Below are positions 42,007-50,321 of a DNA stretch of 64,000 nt, piece after piece. Numbering within the stretch: the stretch's first letter is position 1; every line of letters starts with the position of its first letter. A program made the translations under genes and the position numbers. The DNA is taken from assembly GCF_000716535.1 (NCBI RefSeq), contig NZ_JNWV01000046.1:6815-70814 (forward strand), read 5' to 3'. The stretch is from Streptomyces flaveolus (GTDB lineage Bacteria > Actinomycetota > Actinomycetes > Streptomycetales > Streptomycetaceae). A model generated the notes under the pieces. The model was not told where the DNA came from, did no database searches, and saw nothing but the letters and a program-made list of their open reading frames with translations.

Positions 42007-42822
42007 GTGATCGAACGACGGATCGACATCGAGGGTCAGGACATCGCCTACAGGACGTCGGAGGGCACCGGACGGACCGTCGTCCTCCTGCACGGCAACT
42101 CCTCGTCGGCCCGGGTCTGGGACCCCTTGCTGGAAAGCCCCTTCGGGCAGCGGTTCCGGTGCGTGGCACTCGACCTGCCGGGGCACGGCGGATCAGCGCC
42201 CGCCCGGCACCCCGAGGACTACTCGCTGCCGGGCTACGCCTCTCTCCTCGCGTCCTTCGTCAGTGAGACGGACGCCGAGGACGCCGTCGTCGTCGGATGG
42301 AGCCTGGGAGGGCACATCGCGCTGGAGGCGGCGGAGCGGCTGCCCGGCGCCACCGGGTTCGTCCTCGCCGGCACTCCGCCCGTCGCAAGTGTGACCGACG
42401 TGGGCAGGGCGTTCCTCCCGAACCCCGCGATGAGCGTGGGTTTCACCGCGGAAGTCGACGCCGAGGCGGCCCGGGGCTTCGCCACCGCCTTCCTCGCGCC
42501 CGGCTCCGCCCTGTCCACCGACGCCTTCGTCGCCGACGTGCTCGCCACCGACGGCAGGGCTCGCGCCGGCCTCCTGGCGTGCATCGAGTCGGGGAACTTC
42601 GCCGACGAGGCCGCCGTCGTGGCGGAGCTGACGCGGCCCCTCGCGGTGCTGCACGGCGAGGGCGAACAACTGGTCAGCCTGGACTACCTGCTCGGTCTCA
42701 CCATGCCGACGCTCTGGCGTGGCGCGGTGCAGATCCTGCCCGGTGCCGGGCACGCCCCGCATGTGGAGGCGCCGCGAGACTTCGCTGACACGCTGACCCG
42801 GTTCGTGACCGAGGTGGGCTGA
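42007..42822 (+). CDS. Alpha/beta hydrolase
   Basis: A 271-residue hydrolase with oxyanion LLHGNSSS, LDLPGHGGS, nucleophile Ser99 in VVGWSLGGH and His in GAGHAPHVEAP. The acid residue region reads LHGEGEQLVSLDYL, so Glu, or the Asp a few residues on, replaces the usual Asp. GTG 42007 follows GGAGGGA. Similar proteins include esterases, lactonases and haloperoxidase-like enzymes; no specific substrate can be assigned. It is 177 bases after the DoxX-like gene. Confidence 0.82.
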   Translation: MIERRIDIEGQDIAYRTSEGTGRTVVLLHGNSSSARVWDPLLESPFGQRFRCVALDLPGHGGSAPARHPEDYSLPGYASLLASFVSETDAEDAVVVGWSLGGHIALEAAERLPGATGFVLAGTPPVASVTDVGRAFLPNPAMSVGFTAEVDAEAARGFATAFLAPGSALSTDAFVADVLATDGRARAGLLACIESGNFADEAAVVAELTRPLAVLHGEGEQLVSLDYLLGLTMPTLWRGAVQILPGAGHAPHVEAPRDFADTLTRFVTEVG

Positions 42823-42933
42823 TCCGCCGCCCTGCCAGGGGTGCCCTCGCGGGGACACCCGCGCCGCGGGCGAAGTGTCCCGCGCTGGACGGCACCCGCC
42901 CCGCAGGGACGGCCTGCGGGACGGGGCCCGGGG

Positions 42934-43203
42934 TCACCGCTCCTGCGGGTCCGGCCGGCCGGGGGCCGGGACGCTCCGGCTCCGCAGCGCCAGGAGCAGC
43001 GCGACGGCGCCCGCCGCGGCCAGGGCCAGGTCGGTCAGGGCGGGGGAGGGCAGGGCGAGGCTCCACACCTCCAGGTGGGCGAGAAGGCGTTCGGCCAGGG
43101 GCACGAGGCCGAGCAGAAGGAGTACCGCGCCGAGCGCCCCGGCGGCCAGCCGTGCGGGGTGACGGGTCGGTGGAACGGCGTTGTCGTACGTGGATCGGTT
43201 CAT
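42934..43203 (-). CDS. Small two-helix membrane protein
   Basis: An 89-residue protein with two hydrophobic helices (AGALGAVLLLLGLVPLAERL and LTDLALAAAGAVALLLALRS) and a polar N-terminus. ATG 43203 is close behind GAGGAC. It is divergent from the histidine kinase gene, with the CCTAAGTAGG palindrome in between, and may be a target or partner of that system. Family not recognised. Confidence 0.65.
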   Translation of the reverse strand: MNRSTYDNAVPPTRHPARLAAGALGAVLLLLGLVPLAERLLAHLEVWSLALPSPALTDLALAAAGAVALLLALRSRSVPAPGRPDPQER

Positions 43204-43300
43204 GTCCTCGACGCTAGGCGCCGACGCACGGTGGGTCTTCGGCTGAAAGTCTGCGGTCACCGGGCGACGGAAGTCGCGGTGTGCGGGGCGGCTTCTCATA

Positions 43301-43310
43301 CCTAAGTAGG
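43301..43310. promoter_or_regulatory. CCTAAGTAGG inverted repeat between divergent membrane protein and kinase genes
   Basis: Short palindrome in the context TACCTAAGTAGGGA. Possible binding site for the response regulator. Confidence 0.25.
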
Positions 43311-43375
43311 GAACTCGTGTGCCGCGCCCCCCTGGGTTGGCGCCGGCGGCGTGGACCGACGTAGGTTCCGGAGGC

Positions 43376-44551
43376 GTGAGGCAGACGAACACGGACGACG
43401 CCCGACGTGCCGTATGGCGCGACCTGGGCGTCATGGCGGCCTCCGCCGTACTGACGGCCGGCACCCTGGCCGCCGGCCACCGGGGGCTGTGGCTGTATCC
43501 CCAGCTGTTCGCGGGCGTGGCCCTGCCGGGGCTCTCGTACGGGGCGAGCGACGTCCTCGTGCCCCTCGCGGCCTGCCTGTCGCTGTGGTGGCGGCGCAGC
43601 CACCCCGCGGCGGTCGCCCTGACCCTGATCGCGCTCTGCGCGGTGACACCCGTCATCACCGCCGCGGCGGTCGCCCTGTTCACCGTGGCCGTACGGTGCC
43701 CCGTCGCCGTCACACGACGGGTGACGGCGATCGCGCTGGTCCCCGTCGTGCTCTACCTCGCGACGCGCTGGTCCTTCCAGGCGGCCCAGGTGGCCTCGGC
43801 CGTGACGGGGGCCCTGCTGGTCGGCGGCGCCGTCGGCTGGGGCCTGTTCGTCCGCGGGCTCCAGGAGCGTGCCCTGCGCGCCGAGGACGAAGCGGCACTG
43901 CGCGCCGAACAGGCCCGCCGACGAGAGCGCGAGGCCATCGCCCGGGAGATGCACGACGTGCTCGCCCACCGCCTGTCACTGCTGAGTCTCCACGCGGGCG
44001 CCCTGGAGTTCCACCCCCACGCACCCGCCGAGCAGGTACGCCAGGCCGCCGCGGTGATCCGCGACAGCGCGGGGCGGGCCCTGGAGGACCTGCGGCACGT
44101 GCTCGGCGTCCTGCGCACCCCTTTCGCCCCGGGCGCCGCCGCACGGACCGAGCCGCCCCAGCCCACGCTGGGCGACCTGGAGCGGCTGGTCGAGGAGAAC
44201 CGGGCGGCGGGTATGCGCATCGACCTGGAGACGAACCTCACCGGGGAGGACTCGCTGGGCGACTTCACCAGTCGTACGGCGTACCGGCTCGCCCAGGAAG
44301 CGCTGACCAACGCGCGCAAGCACGCGCCCGGCCAGGACGTACGCCTGACGCTGACCGGTACGCCGGGCGACGGCCTCACCCTGAGGGTCGTCAACGACCT
44401 GCCGGACGACCCGCCCACCGGCGAGGCCACCGGGGCGCGCCAAGGGCTGATCGGCATGTCCGAACGCGCCGGTCTGGCGGGTGGCACGTTCAGACACGAG
44501 CGAGCGTCCGGGCGCTTCCAGGTGACGGCCTGGCTCCCGTGGTCGGCATGA
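43376..44551 (+). CDS. NarL-type sensor histidine kinase
   Basis: A 391-residue kinase. The first 160 residues hold about four to five hydrophobic helices with short loops, so it probably senses within or at the membrane. The HisKA_3 phosphoacceptor is His193 in AREMHDVLAHRLSLLSLHAG, and the ATPase domain shows YRLAQEALTNARKHAPG, LRVVNDLPDD and GLIGMSERAGLAGG. It phosphorylates the response regulator encoded 40 bases downstream. GTG 43376 lies almost on top of GGAGG, so either translation is leaderless-like or the start is the further upstream GTG 43319. Confidence 0.9.
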   Translation: MRQTNTDDARRAVWRDLGVMAASAVLTAGTLAAGHRGLWLYPQLFAGVALPGLSYGASDVLVPLAACLSLWWRRSHPAAVALTLIALCAVTPVITAAAVALFTVAVRCPVAVTRRVTAIALVPVVLYLATRWSFQAAQVASAVTGALLVGGAVGWGLFVRGLQERALRAEDEAALRAEQARRREREAIAREMHDVLAHRLSLLSLHAGALEFHPHAPAEQVRQAAAVIRDSAGRALEDLRHVLGVLRTPFAPGAAARTEPPQPTLGDLERLVEENRAAGMRIDLETNLTGEDSLGDFTSRTAYRLAQEALTNARKHAPGQDVRLTLTGTPGDGLTLRVVNDLPDDPPTGEATGARQGLIGMSERAGLAGGTFRHERASGRFQVTAWLPWSA

Positions 44552-44591
44552 GACCCCGTCGCGGCCGGCACGAGGCCCTACTGTGGTCGGC

Positions 44592-45269
44592 ATGATCCGC
44601 CTGCTGCTGGCCGACGACGACCCCCTGGTCCGCGCCGGGCTGCGCATGATGATGGGGGCCGCCGACGACATAACGGTGGTCGGCGAGGCGTCGGACGGCG
44701 ACGAGCTCCCCGCCCTCGTCGACCGTCTCCGCCCCGACCTGGTCCTGATGGACATCCGCATGCCGACCGTGGACGGTCTGGACGCGACCCGGGCCCTGCG
44801 CGCCCGCCCGGACCCTCCCGAGATCGTCATGCTCACCACGTTCACCACGGACGGGTACGTCCTGCGTGCCCTGCAGGCGGGCGCCAGCGGATTTCTGTTG
44901 AAGCACACCCGCCCGCAGGACATCGTCACCGCCGTGCGCAGAGCCGCCGCGGGAGAGCCGGTGTTCTCCCCGAGCGCCCTGCGCCAGCTCATCGCCGGCG
45001 TCGTGGAGCCGCCGTCCGGGGAAGGGCCGGTACGGCGGGAGCCCGCCCGGGACGGGCACGCCGCGCGGGCGCTGCTGGACCGACTGGCCGCCCGTGAGCG
45101 CGAAGTCGCCCTCGCCGTGGCCGAGGGGAAGACCAACGCACAGATCGCCGCCGACCTCTACCTGAGCATCCCGACGGTCAAGGCACATGTCTCCCACGTC
45201 CTGACCAAGCTGGAACTGAACAACCGGGTCCAGATCGCCCTCGTCGTCTACCGGGCCGGCCTGCTCTGA
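44592..45269 (+). CDS. LuxR/NarL-family response regulator
   Basis: A 225-residue two-domain regulator. The receiver has acidic ADDD (8-10), phosphorylated Asp54 in VLMDIRMP, Thr in MLTTFTT and Lys in GFLLKHTRP. The C-terminal LuxR HTH reads LAAREREVALAVAEGKTNAQ then IAADLYLSIPTVKAHVSHVL. ATG 44592 is preferred to the in-frame GTG 44583. It is the partner of the upstream kinase. Targets are unknown; the adjacent divergent membrane protein and the kinase itself are candidates. Confidence 0.92.
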   Translation: MIRLLLADDDPLVRAGLRMMMGAADDITVVGEASDGDELPALVDRLRPDLVLMDIRMPTVDGLDATRALRARPDPPEIVMLTTFTTDGYVLRALQAGASGFLLKHTRPQDIVTAVRRAAAGEPVFSPSALRQLIAGVVEPPSGEGPVRREPARDGHAARALLDRLAAREREVALAVAEGKTNAQIAADLYLSIPTVKAHVSHVLTKLELNNRVQIALVVYRAGLL

Positions 45270-45331
45270 CCGGGCGGGCGGCTCGCCTCGACGTACCGGA
45301 CGTCCCCGGGCCGCCCCCTGCCCGTCGGCCG

Positions 45332-45817
45332 CTACGCCACCGGCCGCTCGGCGTCCGCCTCGACCGGTGAGGCCAGGTCGACGTCCTCCAGCGGAGTCTC
45401 CCGGCCGGTCTCGTCGACGAAGGCGACGCGCAGGGGACGGCCGCTCGACCTGCTGCCCCGGCGCACCAGCGGGCCCTCGGGATGCGGGCAGTACTGGTCG
45501 CCCCACTGCTGGAGCGCACCGAAGACCACCATGAGTTCACGCCCCGCGGGGGTCAGGTGGTACGCCATCCGCGACCGGGTGCCCGCCTCCCGGTAGGGCC
45601 GCTTGTCCAGCACTCCGCCGTCCACCAGGACGGCGAGCCTCTGGGTGAGGACGTCGCTCGCCACGTGCAGACGTTCCCTGAACTCCGAGAAACGCGTCGC
45701 TCCGTTCAACGCCTCCCGCAGTATCAGCAGACTCCACCGGTCGCCGAAAACCTCCAGCGAGCGAACGATGGAGCAACGTGCCTCACCCGTCGGGGCTGCA
45801 TGGCTTCTTCTCGGCAT
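45332..45817 (-). CDS. HxlR-family transcriptional regulator
   Basis: A 161-residue winged-helix regulator of the HxlR type: CSIVRSLEVFGDRWSLLILR, ATRFSEFRERLHVASDVLTQ, LAVLVDGGVLDKRPYREAGT and YHLTPAGRELM, with a single N-terminal Cys15 that in this family can sense electrophiles. It is divergent from the crotonase run, and a long perfect inverted repeat lies 25 bases upstream, the likely operator for both directions. The ribosome site (GGATGG) is weak. Confidence 0.9.
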   Translation of the reverse strand: MPRRSHAAPTGEARCSIVRSLEVFGDRWSLLILREALNGATRFSEFRERLHVASDVLTQRLAVLVDGGVLDKRPYREAGTRSRMAYHLTPAGRELMVVFGALQQWGDQYCPHPEGPLVRRGSRSSGRPLRVAFVDETGRETPLEDVDLASPVEADAERPVA

Positions 45818-45842
45818 ACCGCCATCCTACCGCTGAGATGGT

Positions 45843-45871
45843 TTTTCCAATCCAGATGCTAGATTGGAAAA
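45843..45871. promoter_or_regulatory. HxlR operator: 10-bp inverted repeat
   Basis: TTTTCCAATC (45843-45852) and GATTGGAAAA (45862-45871) are exact complements around a 9-base spacer. It is the only AT-rich patch in the 110-base divergent gap and should overlap both promoters. Confidence 0.75.
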
Positions 45872-45925
45872 CAGGTCCCAGGTTCGGTATCCCCGGAGGT
45901 CACCGTTAACGCACAGCAGCGCCTC

Positions 45926-46762
45926 GTGATGGACAGGTCGGATCCCCGGGTGTGGCGGATCACCTTCGACCATCCGCCGCTCAACCTCATCGACCGCCAC
46001 ACCATCAGCGAACTGACCGCTCTCGTCGAAGAGTTGGAGCAGGATCCCGACGTACGCGTCGTGGTCTTCGACAGCGCGGTCCCCGACTTCTTCCTGGCGC
46101 ACTACGACGTCGACGCCCCGCCGCCCCAGAGCCCGCCGCCGGCCGGGCCCACGGGCCTTCCCCCATGGCTGGACGTACTGGCGCGGATCGCCGAGGGCCC
46201 GTTCGTCTCCATCGCCAAGATCCGGGGACGCGCCCGTGGCGCGGGCAGCGAGTTCGTCCTGGCGTGCGACATGAGGTACGCCGGCCGGGAGAACGCGGTG
46301 CTGTCCCAGCCCGAGATCGGTCTGGGACTCGTCGCGGGCGGCGCCCCCACGCACCGTCTGCCCTTCCTCACCGGCCGCGGCCGGGCGCTGGAGATCATGC
46401 TCACCGGCCAGGACTACGACGCCGACCTCGCCGAGCGCTACGGCTATGTCGACCGTGCGGTTCCGGACTCCGACCTGGACGGCTTCGTCACGGACGTCGC
46501 GGAGAGGGTCGCCTCCTTCGACAAGGTCGCGCTCGTCGAGGTGAAGGACTTCGTCGGCGAGGTCACGCTCCCCGCCCACGCCCTCCAGGCCCGGACCGGC
46601 CGCGCGTTCTGGACCTCCGCGGCCCGCCCGGCCAGCCGGCGCCGGCTCGACGCCGCGCGGGAACAGGGACTGGGCAGGCCCGGCGACTTCGAGATGCGCA
46701 TGGGGCGGCACCTGCCGGGCCTCGACCGCTCGGCCGACCCCGAGGGCCGCCCATCGTCGTGA
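45926..46762 (+). CDS. Enoyl-CoA hydratase/isomerase-like protein A
   Basis: A crotonase-fold protein of at least 278 residues: VWRITFDHPPLNLIDRHTIS, VVVFDSAVPDFFLAHYDV, KIRGRARGAGSEFVLACDMR and AVLSQPEIGLGLVAGGAPTH. It belongs to a subgroup with two paralogues close by (46895 and 48766). The first ordinary starts are GTG 45926/ATG 45929, but they have no ribosome site; GGAGG at 45895-45899 has ideal spacing to a GTT at 45905, and the extra seven residues align with the paralogue N-termini. Either a GTT start is used or the original start was lost. Probably controlled by HxlR. Confidence 0.85.
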   Translation: MMDRSDPRVWRITFDHPPLNLIDRHTISELTALVEELEQDPDVRVVVFDSAVPDFFLAHYDVDAPPPQSPPPAGPTGLPPWLDVLARIAEGPFVSIAKIRGRARGAGSEFVLACDMRYAGRENAVLSQPEIGLGLVAGGAPTHRLPFLTGRGRALEIMLTGQDYDADLAERYGYVDRAVPDSDLDGFVTDVAERVASFDKVALVEVKDFVGEVTLPAHALQARTGRAFWTSAARPASRRRLDAAREQGLGRPGDFEMRMGRHLPGLDRSADPEGRPSS

Positions 46763-46770
46763 CCACGCTT

Positions 46771-46818
46771 GCCTGCCCGCCTGCCCGCCTGCCCGCCTGC
46801 CCGCCTGCCCGCGTGCCC
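46771..46818. repeat. Tandem 8-bp repeat GCCTGCCC x6
   Basis: Five exact copies plus one with a single change (GCGTGCCC) in the gap between crotonase A and B. A simple-sequence repeat that could vary in copy number by slippage. Confidence 0.9.
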
Positions 46819-46894
46819 CGGCCCGGCGCGGCACGGGCGGCGCGGCACGGCGCGGCTCCGGAAACACACGTACACCCCAACCGAGGAGACACCC

Positions 46895-47713
46895 ATGAGT
46901 ACCCACGAACAGTTCGCCGTCGAAGAGGTCAGTCCGTCCTACTGGCGGGTGACCTTCTCCAACGGAGAGATCAACCTGATCGACCCCGACACCATCGAGC
47001 AGCTGGCCGAGCTGGTCACCCGCATCGAGCAGGCCCCGGAGCTGACCGCCGTCGTCTTCCGCAGCGCCAACCCCGACTTCTTCATGGCGCACTGGGACAT
47101 GCTGGCCGACCGGTCCCGCGTCGCCGCGATGCGGCCGGCCCCCTCCGGCCTTCACCCGTTCGCCGACAACCTGTACCGGCTCGGGAAGGTTCCCGCCGTC
47201 ACCATCACCGAGCTCAACGGCCGCGCCCGTGGCGCCGGCAGCGAGTTCGCCCTGGCGACCGACATCCGCTTCGCCGGACCGGGCGCCGTCCTCGGCCAGT
47301 TCGAGGTCGGCGTCGGATCCGTCCCCGGAGGAAACCCCAGCGGCCGGCTGCCCCACCTGGTGGGCCGCGGGCGCGCCCTGGAGATCCTGCTCGGCGCCGA
47401 CGACTTCCCCGCCGACCTCGCGGCGGCGTACGGCTACGTCAACCGCGTCCTGCCGGACGGCGAACTGGAGCGGTTCGTCGACGGCTTCGCCCGCCGCATC
47501 GCGGGCTTCGACAAGACGGCGATCACCCGGACCAAGGCCCTCGTCGACGCGGAGTCCCTGCCCGCCGAGGAGTCCTACGGCGCCAGCCTGCAGGCCTTCT
47601 TCCACACCTCCGGACGCCCCGAGAACGCCCACCGCGTGCGCTCCCTGTTCGAGCGTGGGCTCCAGCGACCCGACGGCGTGGAACTCGACCTCGGCCGCCA
47701 CGTCGCCGAGTAG
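46895..47713 (+). CDS. Enoyl-CoA hydratase/isomerase-like protein B
   Basis: A 272-residue crotonase-fold protein similar to A: YWRVTFSNGEINLIDPDTIE, VVFRSANPDFFMAHWDMLAD, LNGRARGAGSEFALATDIRF and GQFEVGVGSVPGGNPSGRLP then GRGRALEILLGADDFPADLA. ATG 46895 follows GAGGAG by 6 bases. The GRARGAGSEF motif replaces the common GxxxGGGxE of hydratases. It lies between crotonase A and an alpha/beta hydrolase in an apparent HxlR-controlled run; the variable 8-bp repeat precedes it. Confidence 0.87.
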   Translation: MSTHEQFAVEEVSPSYWRVTFSNGEINLIDPDTIEQLAELVTRIEQAPELTAVVFRSANPDFFMAHWDMLADRSRVAAMRPAPSGLHPFADNLYRLGKVPAVTITELNGRARGAGSEFALATDIRFAGPGAVLGQFEVGVGSVPGGNPSGRLPHLVGRGRALEILLGADDFPADLAAAYGYVNRVLPDGELERFVDGFARRIAGFDKTAITRTKALVDAESLPAEESYGASLQAFFHTSGRPENAHRVRSLFERGLQRPDGVELDLGRHVAE

Positions 47714-47752
47714 GACACACGCAGGCTGTTACGGACCCGGAAAGGTATGCGC

Positions 47753-48652
47753 ATGACCTTCACCCGTCACGACGTCGAGATACCGGCGGAGGGGGCGACC
47801 CTCGGGGCTTGGCTCTTCGTGCCCGACCGAGCCGGCACGCCGCTGCCGGCCATCACCATGGCCATCGGGCTCGGCGGGATCAAGGACCAGGGACTCGAAC
47901 CCTTCGCCAGGGCCTTCGCCGAGGCAGGTTTCGTCGTCCTGGCCCACGACCACCGCACCTTCGGTTCCAGCACCGGAACGCCGCGCCACGATGTCAACCC
48001 GTGGCAGCAGGTCGCGGACTGGCGCCGGGCGATCTCCTACCTGGAGGCACGGCCGGAGGTCGACGCGGGCCGCATCGGTCTGTGGGGCACCAGCTTCGCC
48101 GGCGGCCACGCCCTGGTGCTCGGCGCCACCGACCGCCGGCTGCGTGCCGTCGTGGCGCAGGTACCCATCGTCAGCGGCGTGGAGATCGGCCTGCGCCGCG
48201 TCCTGCCGGAGCACCAGGCGCAGATCGAACGGCGTTACGACGACGACGAGCGCGCGCAGTTGCGGGGGAACGACCCGGCGACGGTCACCATCGTCAGCAA
48301 GGACCCGGCCGTTCCCGCTCTGTACCACGCTCCCGACGTCGTCGACTTCTACCTCCGGCCGTACGACTCCGACGTCCCGTGGGAGAACAGGCTGACACTG
48401 CGATCGAGCCGCAACAGCCGTATGTACGAACCCGAGGTGTACATCAACCGGATCTCCCCCACGCCCCTGCTGATGATCGTCGGCCGTGAGGACACCATGA
48501 CGCCGACCGACATGGCACTCGCCGCGTACGAGCGCGCGCTGGAGCCCAAGCGGCTGGAGCTGATCCCGGGCGGACACTTCTCGCCGTACCTGGAGGAGTT
48601 CGACGCGGCCAGCAGCGCGGCCGTCGACTGGTTCGCGCGGCACCTGTCCTGA
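47753..48652 (+). CDS. Alpha/beta hydrolase (dienelactone hydrolase/acyl-peptidase-like)
   Basis: A 299-residue hydrolase: FTRHDVEIPAEGATLGAWLF, VLAHDHRTFGSSTGTPR, nucleophile Ser114 in GLWGTSFAGGHALV, acid Asp in IVGREDTMTP and His in IPGGHFSPYLEEF. The N-terminal beta-sheet hairpin and W..a..yl...p.vD..RIGLWG pattern are typical of S15/dienelactone-hydrolase-like proteins. ATG 47753 is preferred over ATG 47747 because AAGG lies 7 bases before it. Last gene of the HxlR run, ending at a bidirectional hairpin. It may release a free acid from a CoA or ester intermediate. Confidence 0.85.
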   Translation: MTFTRHDVEIPAEGATLGAWLFVPDRAGTPLPAITMAIGLGGIKDQGLEPFARAFAEAGFVVLAHDHRTFGSSTGTPRHDVNPWQQVADWRRAISYLEARPEVDAGRIGLWGTSFAGGHALVLGATDRRLRAVVAQVPIVSGVEIGLRRVLPEHQAQIERRYDDDERAQLRGNDPATVTIVSKDPAVPALYHAPDVVDFYLRPYDSDVPWENRLTLRSSRNSRMYEPEVYINRISPTPLLMIVGREDTMTPTDMALAAYERALEPKRLELIPGGHFSPYLEEFDAASSAAVDWFARHLS

Positions 48653-48694
48653 GGGTGCGACGGCCGGCGGTGACCGGCCGGGACGCCACGCAGG

Positions 48695-48718
48695 GGCCCA
48701 CCGGGCGTCCGGTGGGCC
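48695..48718. terminator. Bidirectional hairpin between convergent genes
   Basis: GGCCCACCGG and CCGGTGGGCC form a 10-bp stem with a GCGT loop, 42 bases after the hydrolase stop and 47 bases after the stop of crotonase C. Confidence 0.75.
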
Positions 48719-48765
48719 TCTGTCGTGTCACGAACGTGGGAGCGGTGGTGCAGGTCGGCGGACGG

Positions 48766-49566
48766 TCACAGCCCGGCGACGTGGTCGCCGAGGTCGTACT
48801 CGACGTCGCCGCGTCGCTGCAGGCCCCGCTGGAGCAGCCGGCCGATCCTGTCGTGGGCCTCCGGCCAGGTCAACGAGGTGCGGAAGGTGTCCTGACCAGC
48901 CGTCAGGTCCGCTTCGGACGGCAGGGTGGACCGGTTGATCAGGGTCTTCACCTCGGAGAGCGGCCGGCGGTCGAAGGACGCGATCCGGGTGGCGAGGCGG
49001 TCCACGTAGGCGTCCAGTTCGGCGTCGGGGAGCGCCCGGTTGATCCAGCCGTACCGCTCCGCCGTCTCGGCGTCGAAGTCGTCGGCGCCCGCGATGATCT
49101 CCAGTGCGCGTCCCCGTCCGACCAGCAGCGGCAGCCGTTCCGGGGCCCCGCCCCCGGGTGTGACACCCACTCCCACCTCGGGCTGTCCCAGCACGGCGTT
49201 CTCCCTGGCGGCGAAGCGCATGTCACACGCCAGGGCGAACTCGTTGCCCACCCCGCGCGCCCGGCCGCGGAGGGAGGCGATGCTGATGACGCGGGACCGG
49301 GCCATGCGTCCCGCGACCTCCAGCCAAGTGGGGCCCGTGTACGGCTCACTGCGCGGGAGCATGTCGAAATGAGCGAGGAAGAAGTCGGGGTCCGCGCTGT
49401 CGAAGACGACGACCTTGAGGTCGTCGTCCGCCTCCATGCGATCGAGGAGATCCCCCAGCGCGGCGAAGAGCTCGAAGGTCACCAGGTTGATCGGGGGGCT
49501 GTCGAACGTCACGCGCCAGTAGGAGGACGAACGTGGAGTCACCCGGAACGGCAGGGAAGTGTTCAT
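48766..49566 (-). CDS. Enoyl-CoA hydratase/isomerase-like protein C
   Basis: A 266-residue paralogue of crotonases A and B in the opposite direction: YWRVTFDSPPINLVTFELFA, VVVFDSADPDFFLAHFDMLP, LRGRARGVGNEFALACDMRF and GQPEVGVGVTPGGGAPERLP. It shares with A and B the PDFFxAHxD signature and RARGxGxEF loop. No good ribosome site precedes ATG 49566. A 13-bp palindrome sits at the probable -10 region, so this copy seems separately regulated. Confidence 0.87.
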   Translation of the reverse strand: MNTSLPFRVTPRSSSYWRVTFDSPPINLVTFELFAALGDLLDRMEADDDLKVVVFDSADPDFFLAHFDMLPRSEPYTGPTWLEVAGRMARSRVISIASLRGRARGVGNEFALACDMRFAARENAVLGQPEVGVGVTPGGGAPERLPLLVGRGRALEIIAGADDFDAETAERYGWINRALPDAELDAYVDRLATRIASFDRRPLSEVKTLINRSTLPSEADLTAGQDTFRTSLTWPEAHDRIGRLLQRGLQRRGDVEYDLGDHVAGL

Positions 49567-49571
49567 GAAAC

Positions 49572-49584
49572 ATATCTTAGATAT
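49572..49584. promoter_or_regulatory. ATATC-TTA-GATAT palindrome upstream of crotonase C
   Basis: Perfect 5-bp arms around TTA, 6 bases before the start codon; rare AT-rich patch, likely promoter -10 and operator overlap. Confidence 0.4.
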
Positions 49585-49743
49585 CCATCTCGTGTTTTTC
49601 TCCGCTCAGAGTGTTGAAGTCGAGCAATTCGACGCACCGGTCCCGGGGCCCGTGCGGAGCGGTGCTCTCTATCCCTCGCCACGTCAAGGTGTGACGGACG
49701 TCGACTCGCGTGTTACTTGCAGGAGTTGAGGACTCTCCTCATA

Positions 49744-49757
49744 CTTGACGAGTCAAT
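49744..49757. promoter_or_regulatory. Candidate MarR operator before the secreted protein
   Basis: CTTGACGAGTCAAT, one of the closest matches to the consensus, 63 bases before the start. Confidence 0.5.
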
Positions 49758-49819
49758 TAAACGGGGTGTGTTGCCGCAAGGTGGCGCATCACCGATGGAT
49801 CAGCGCAAAGGAGCGCACC

Positions 49820-50185
49820 ATGAACATGCGCAGGAGCACGCGCCTCACGGGTGCAGCCGTCAGCCTCTCGGGAGCGGCGCTGCTCGTGGGCGGGGCTCTC
49901 GCACAACCCGCCGCGGCAGTCGACATCCCGTGGGGGCAGGCCAACTTCTACACCGGTACGAATCTCACCGGGACGGTGTACCCCATCCCGGTCACCGACA
50001 CGGCGTGCGCGAACCTTCCGGAACCGATGCTGTCCGTGGCCAACTTCAAGTACGCCAACGTGGAGATCTTCAAGGGCAAGGACTGCACGTACGGCCTCGG
50101 CAACGTCACCGGCCTGCACTGGTGGAACCCGCCGGCCCCGATCTACAGCTACCGCGTCCTCCCCGCCTGGCCCCCGGCTCAGTGA
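49820..50185 (+). CDS. Small secreted beta/gamma-crystallin-like or peptidase-inhibitor-I36-like protein
   Basis: A 121-residue precursor with a classical signal peptide (MNMRRSTRLTGAAVSLSGAA, then LLVGGALAQPAAA, cleavage near residue 34) and a 90-residue mature part rich in aromatic residues with two Cys: FYTGTNLTGTVYPI, VANFKYANVEIFKGKDCTYG. The F..G.n..G pattern recalls the Greek-key motifs of crystallin-like and I36 inhibitor proteins of Streptomyces. ATG 49820 follows AAGGAG. A recurrent palindrome is upstream and a hairpin downstream, so it is a single-gene unit. Confidence 0.7.
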   Translation: MNMRRSTRLTGAAVSLSGAALLVGGALAQPAAAVDIPWGQANFYTGTNLTGTVYPIPVTDTACANLPEPMLSVANFKYANVEIFKGKDCTYGLGNVTGLHWWNPPAPIYSYRVLPAWPPAQ

Positions 50186-50294
50186 TCCGCCCGGGTCACG
50201 ACGCCGACCGGTGCCGGCGGCCGGCGCCGGCCCCACGGCCGTGAGCGCGTGGTGATGCGCTGCGCCGCCTGTCACCCGGCCTGGACGGGGTGGA

Positions 50295-50321
50295 GCCCCG
50301 CTGGGCGTTCTCCAGCGGGGC
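50295..50321 (+). terminator. Hairpin after the secreted protein
   Basis: GCCCCGCTGG and CCAGCGGGGC form a 10-bp stem with a 7-base loop. Confidence 0.7.

Noticed and set aside
46771..46818. Possible CRISPR array
   Set aside because: The unit is an 8-bp tandem repeat with no spacers.
45952..48489. An 845-codon frame overlapping crotonases A, B and the hydrolase on the same strand
   Set aside because: Arg/Pro/Gly-rich composition without motifs; the crotonase frames are supported by conserved residues and ribosome sites.
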